Source: Gammaproteobacteria bacterium UBA2675 (lineage in GTDB: Bacteria > Pseudomonadota > Gammaproteobacteria > Pseudomonadales > Pseudohongiellaceae). Taken from it: DNA of 16,861 bases. The notes under the pieces are model-generated. The model saw only the letters and a program-made list of their open reading frames with translations, made no database searches and had not been told where the DNA came from. Where the stretch lies: NCBI GenBank assembly GCA_002354805.1, contig DEMH01000013.1:1-16861 (forward strand), read 5' to 3'. This document shows positions 14,424 to 16,861 of the stretch, piece by piece (position 1 is the stretch's first letter; each line of letters starts with the position of its first letter). Position numbers and translations under genes: made by a program.

Positions 14424-16823
14424 ATGACGTTGAGTACTACTAACACCATAGTGAGCCAAGTGAATCGAGACTCCACACCCGTTCGCAGTGCTGACACCGG
14501 AGGTGTCGGCTGGTTCGGCTCTGAGCGCATTAACCTCGCACGGGCTGTCCGCCTGGTGTTCAGCAGCGCTTTGATTGGCTTGATGGCCACTGGCGCCTGG
14601 GCTCAGGAAGAGGCACAGCCAGCGGCAGAGCCCCAACCTGCTGCCGTTGAGGCGCCGTTGGAGGTAGCGACGCCTGAACCGTCAGCGCTGGACAACATTC
14701 CGCTGGACGTAGACGTGCTGTACCAGGAAATGGCGCCTGCTGTCATTTATGGCCGCACCGCCATTGAACTGCTGCGCGAACTGGAAACCAAGCATTACTC
14801 GCCGGTCGTATTTGACGACGGCTTCAGCGTTGAACTTTACGATCACTACATCGAAGCTCTGGACGGTCAGAAGCTGTACTTTGATGCCAGCGATATCCAG
14901 CAGCTCAACGCCTACCGTGACACACTTGATGACTCCCTCAAGAACGGTGATCTGCAGCCAGCCTACGAAATCTACAACCTTTACCATCGGCGCGTCCTCG
15001 AACGTCTGGTGTGGACCGTCAATTTTGTAGAGAACGAGCTGGGTTCACTGGACTACAGTGTTCAAGAGTATCTTGAGATAGACCGTGAGGACGCTGCCTG
15101 GGCCTCTGACACAGCATCGCTTGATGAGCTGTGGCGTCAGCGTATCAAGAGCAGCGCACTCAGTCTGTCACTGACAGGCATGGAACCCGATCTGATTGAG
15201 GAGCGTCTCAGCAAACGTTATCGAAACCAGCTGAATCAGGTCGCCAAAACCAACGACCGTGATGTGTTTCAGGCCTACCTGGCTACTGTGGCACGCACCG
15301 TGGATCCGCATACCAGCTACTTCTCTCCACGAGACTCAGAAACTTTTAATATGGGTCTGCGTGGATCACTGCAGGGTATCGGCGCGCAGCTGACATCGGA
15401 AGATGAATACACCAAAGTCGCCGAGCTGATCAAAGGTGGCCCGGCTGAACGTGGTGGAGAGCTGAAAGCTGGCGATCGCATTATCGGTATCGCGCAGGGT
15501 GAAGAAGGTGAAATGCAGGACGTCATCGGTCTGCGTCTTGATGATGTGGTTGACCAGATTCGAGGTGAAGAAGGCACAACCATCCGTCTGAATGTCATTC
15601 CGGCGGCGGCCACCAGTGAAGCGGCAGCCCGCGAGATCGTGATCGTACGCGATACCGTTGAGCTTTCAGAGCAATTCGCAAAAAGCGAAGTTATTGAGGT
15701 AGAGGTTCAGGACGACATTTACCGCGTCGGCGTGATCACCCTGCCCTCGTTCTACTTTGACTTTGAAGCGGCTGCAGCCGGGCTGCCGAACTACAGAAGT
15801 TCTGCCCGCGATGTGCGCGCTCTGCTCGAAGAACTGAAAGAAGACGATGTCGAAGCCGTGGTTGTTGATCTGCGCTACAACGGCGGTGGATCCTTGAATG
15901 AAGCCAATGAATTGGTGGGCCTGTTTATTGAATCTGGCCCGACTGTGCAGATTCGCTACTCCGGTCAGCGCAATGGTTTTGTCCGCTCCTATGGCGATGC
16001 AGACCAGGAGATCGTCTATGACGGTCCGCTGGCTGTGCTGGTGAACCGCGCCAGTGCTTCTGCGTCAGAGATTTTTGCGGGCGCCATTCAGGACTACCAG
16101 CGTGGTGTTGTGCTCGGCGGCCAGACCTTCGGTAAAGGCACCGTGCAGGAAATCATTCCGATGAACTATGGTCAGGTGAAACTCACCCGATCCAAGTTCT
16201 ATCGTATTTCCGGTGCCAGCACGCAACACCGTGGCGTACTGCCGGATATCGAGTTCCCGGACCGCTATCAGGCCATCGAAACCATGGGTGAAAGCAACCT
16301 CGACGGCGCCCTGCCCTGGGACACCGTCCGCCCTGTGGAGTATCGCTCCTATAATGACCTGCGCGGCATCATGCCAGAGCTGCAGGCCAGACACGAAGCC
16401 CGTGCGGCAGAAGATCCTGACTTCGTTTATCTGGAGGACGCCGTTCAGCGCATGATTGACGTGCGTCAGCGCAAAACCATCCCGCTGCAGCGTGAAGAAC
16501 TGAAGTCGCAGCGCGAGGCTGACCGACGCGCAGAATTTGAGGCGAATAATCAGCGCCTGCAGGCGAAAGGACTGCCTCTGGAAGAATGGCGTGACCTCGA
16601 GTCAGATTCAGAAGCTGAAGACGAAATCGCTGCTGTTGAAGAGGAAGAGTCTGAAGAAGAGCGCGAAGAAGATGACCCACTGCTGATGGAAAGCGGACGC
16701 ATTCTGGTCGACATGGCAGAGCTGCTGGGCAACCCGATGGCTGCTGCATTCCCGGCCGACGCTACCCGCTCGGCGGCTCGTGTCGACGCAGAGCAGATGG
16801 ATTCACTTCCCGGCACTCTGTAA
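14424..16823 (+). CDS. prc: Carboxy-terminal processing (tail-specific) protease Prc
   Basis: This S41 serine protease of the Prc/Tsp type trims C-termini of periplasmic proteins. Numbering from a TTG at 14415 (802 aa), it shows an uncleaved-looking N-terminal extension, a signal segment at about 42-63 (VFSSALIGLMATGAWA), the N-terminal helical domain, a PDZ domain (about 310-395), and the protease core with catalytic Ser549 (in ASASASE) and Lys574 (TFGKG), 25 residues apart as in E. coli Prc. The C-terminal Prc-specific domain follows, interrupted by an acidic stretch at about 726-760. E. coli Prc is 682 aa, so this protein is longer at the N-terminus and in the acidic part. I prefer the ATG at 14424. 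Neither start has a well-spaced ribosome site (GAGG is only one base from the ATG). Confidence 0.93.
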   Translation: MTLSTTNTIVSQVNRDSTPVRSADTGGVGWFGSERINLARAVRLVFSSALIGLMATGAWAQEEAQPAAEPQPAAVEAPLEVATPEPSALDNIPLDVDVLYQEMAPAVIYGRTAIELLRELETKHYSPVVFDDGFSVELYDHYIEALDGQKLYFDASDIQQLNAYRDTLDDSLKNGDLQPAYEIYNLYHRRVLERLVWTVNFVENELGSLDYSVQEYLEIDREDAAWASDTASLDELWRQRIKSSALSLSLTGMEPDLIEERLSKRYRNQLNQVAKTNDRDVFQAYLATVARTVDPHTSYFSPRDSETFNMGLRGSLQGIGAQLTSEDEYTKVAELIKGGPAERGGELKAGDRIIGIAQGEEGEMQDVIGLRLDDVVDQIRGEEGTTIRLNVIPAAATSEAAAREIVIVRDTVELSEQFAKSEVIEVEVQDDIYRVGVITLPSFYFDFEAAAAGLPNYRSSARDVRALLEELKEDDVEAVVVDLRYNGGGSLNEANELVGLFIESGPTVQIRYSGQRNGFVRSYGDADQEIVYDGPLAVLVNRASASASEIFAGAIQDYQRGVVLGGQTFGKGTVQEIIPMNYGQVKLTRSKFYRISGASTQHRGVLPDIEFPDRYQAIETMGESNLDGALPWDTVRPVEYRSYNDLRGIMPELQARHEARAAEDPDFVYLEDAVQRMIDVRQRKTIPLQREELKSQREADRRAEFEANNQRLQAKGLPLEEWRDLESDSEAEDEIAAVEEEESEEEREEDDPLLMESGRILVDMAELLGNPMAAAFPADATRSAARVDAEQMDSLPGTL

Positions 16824-16861
16824 AGAAATTCAGTATCTGGAAAGCAATCGGCCCGGGTCAG

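Noticed and set aside
14492..14508. GACACC-GGA-GGTGTC inverted repeat containing a GGAGG, considered as an internal ribosome site for Prc
   Set aside because: No in-frame ATG, GTG or TTG follows at the right distance.

Overview
The window looks like gammaproteobacterial chromosome, probably from a marine or aquatic Cellvibrionales/Pseudohongiella-like lineage. That is an inference from a Prc (tail-specific) protease, a TetR/HlyD/RND efflux operon and an MscS channel of proteobacterial type. No marker fixes the genus. It has two halves. Positions 1 to about 6150 are AT-richer. Positions 6280 to 16861 are GC-richer and look like core chromosome.

Left half: a run of minus-strand genes is separated by integron attC recombination sites. 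Two sites (2793-2861 and 3342-3399) fold into long stems with two unpaired bases at matching places, the hallmark of attC. A third (1394-1487) has good core boxes but a weaker stem. Others are only possible (4584-4641, 5470-5516, left edge). Read leftwards, the cassettes carry a secreted class C beta-lactamase-family serine hydrolase, a GNAT acetyltransferase, a two-gene cassette (stand-alone GT51 peptidoglycan transglycosylase-like protein overlapping a nucleotidyltransferase) and a secreted esterase with C-terminal TPRs. No integron integrase is visible at the attI end, so this is an integrase-less attC cluster (CALIN) or the detached part of a chromosomal integron. The GT51 + nucleotidyltransferase pair is the best candidate for an undescribed system.

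Positions 4642-5539 hold no convincing gene. They contain a 36-bp near-perfect palindrome (4877-4912) and a dense set of inverted repeats (5383-5522). A small secreted protein of unknown function follows at 5610-6149 with a clear promoter.

Right half: a minus-strand operon reads tetR - hlyD-type lipoprotein adaptor - RND permease, followed after 30 bp by a periplasmic tyrosine-phosphatase-like protein. An MscS-family channel gene lies upstream on the same strand. Divergent from it are a 403-aa tyrosine recombinase with all catalytic residues, which does not look like IntI, and the periplasmic protease Prc, which probably has its own promoter. The window ends just after Prc.
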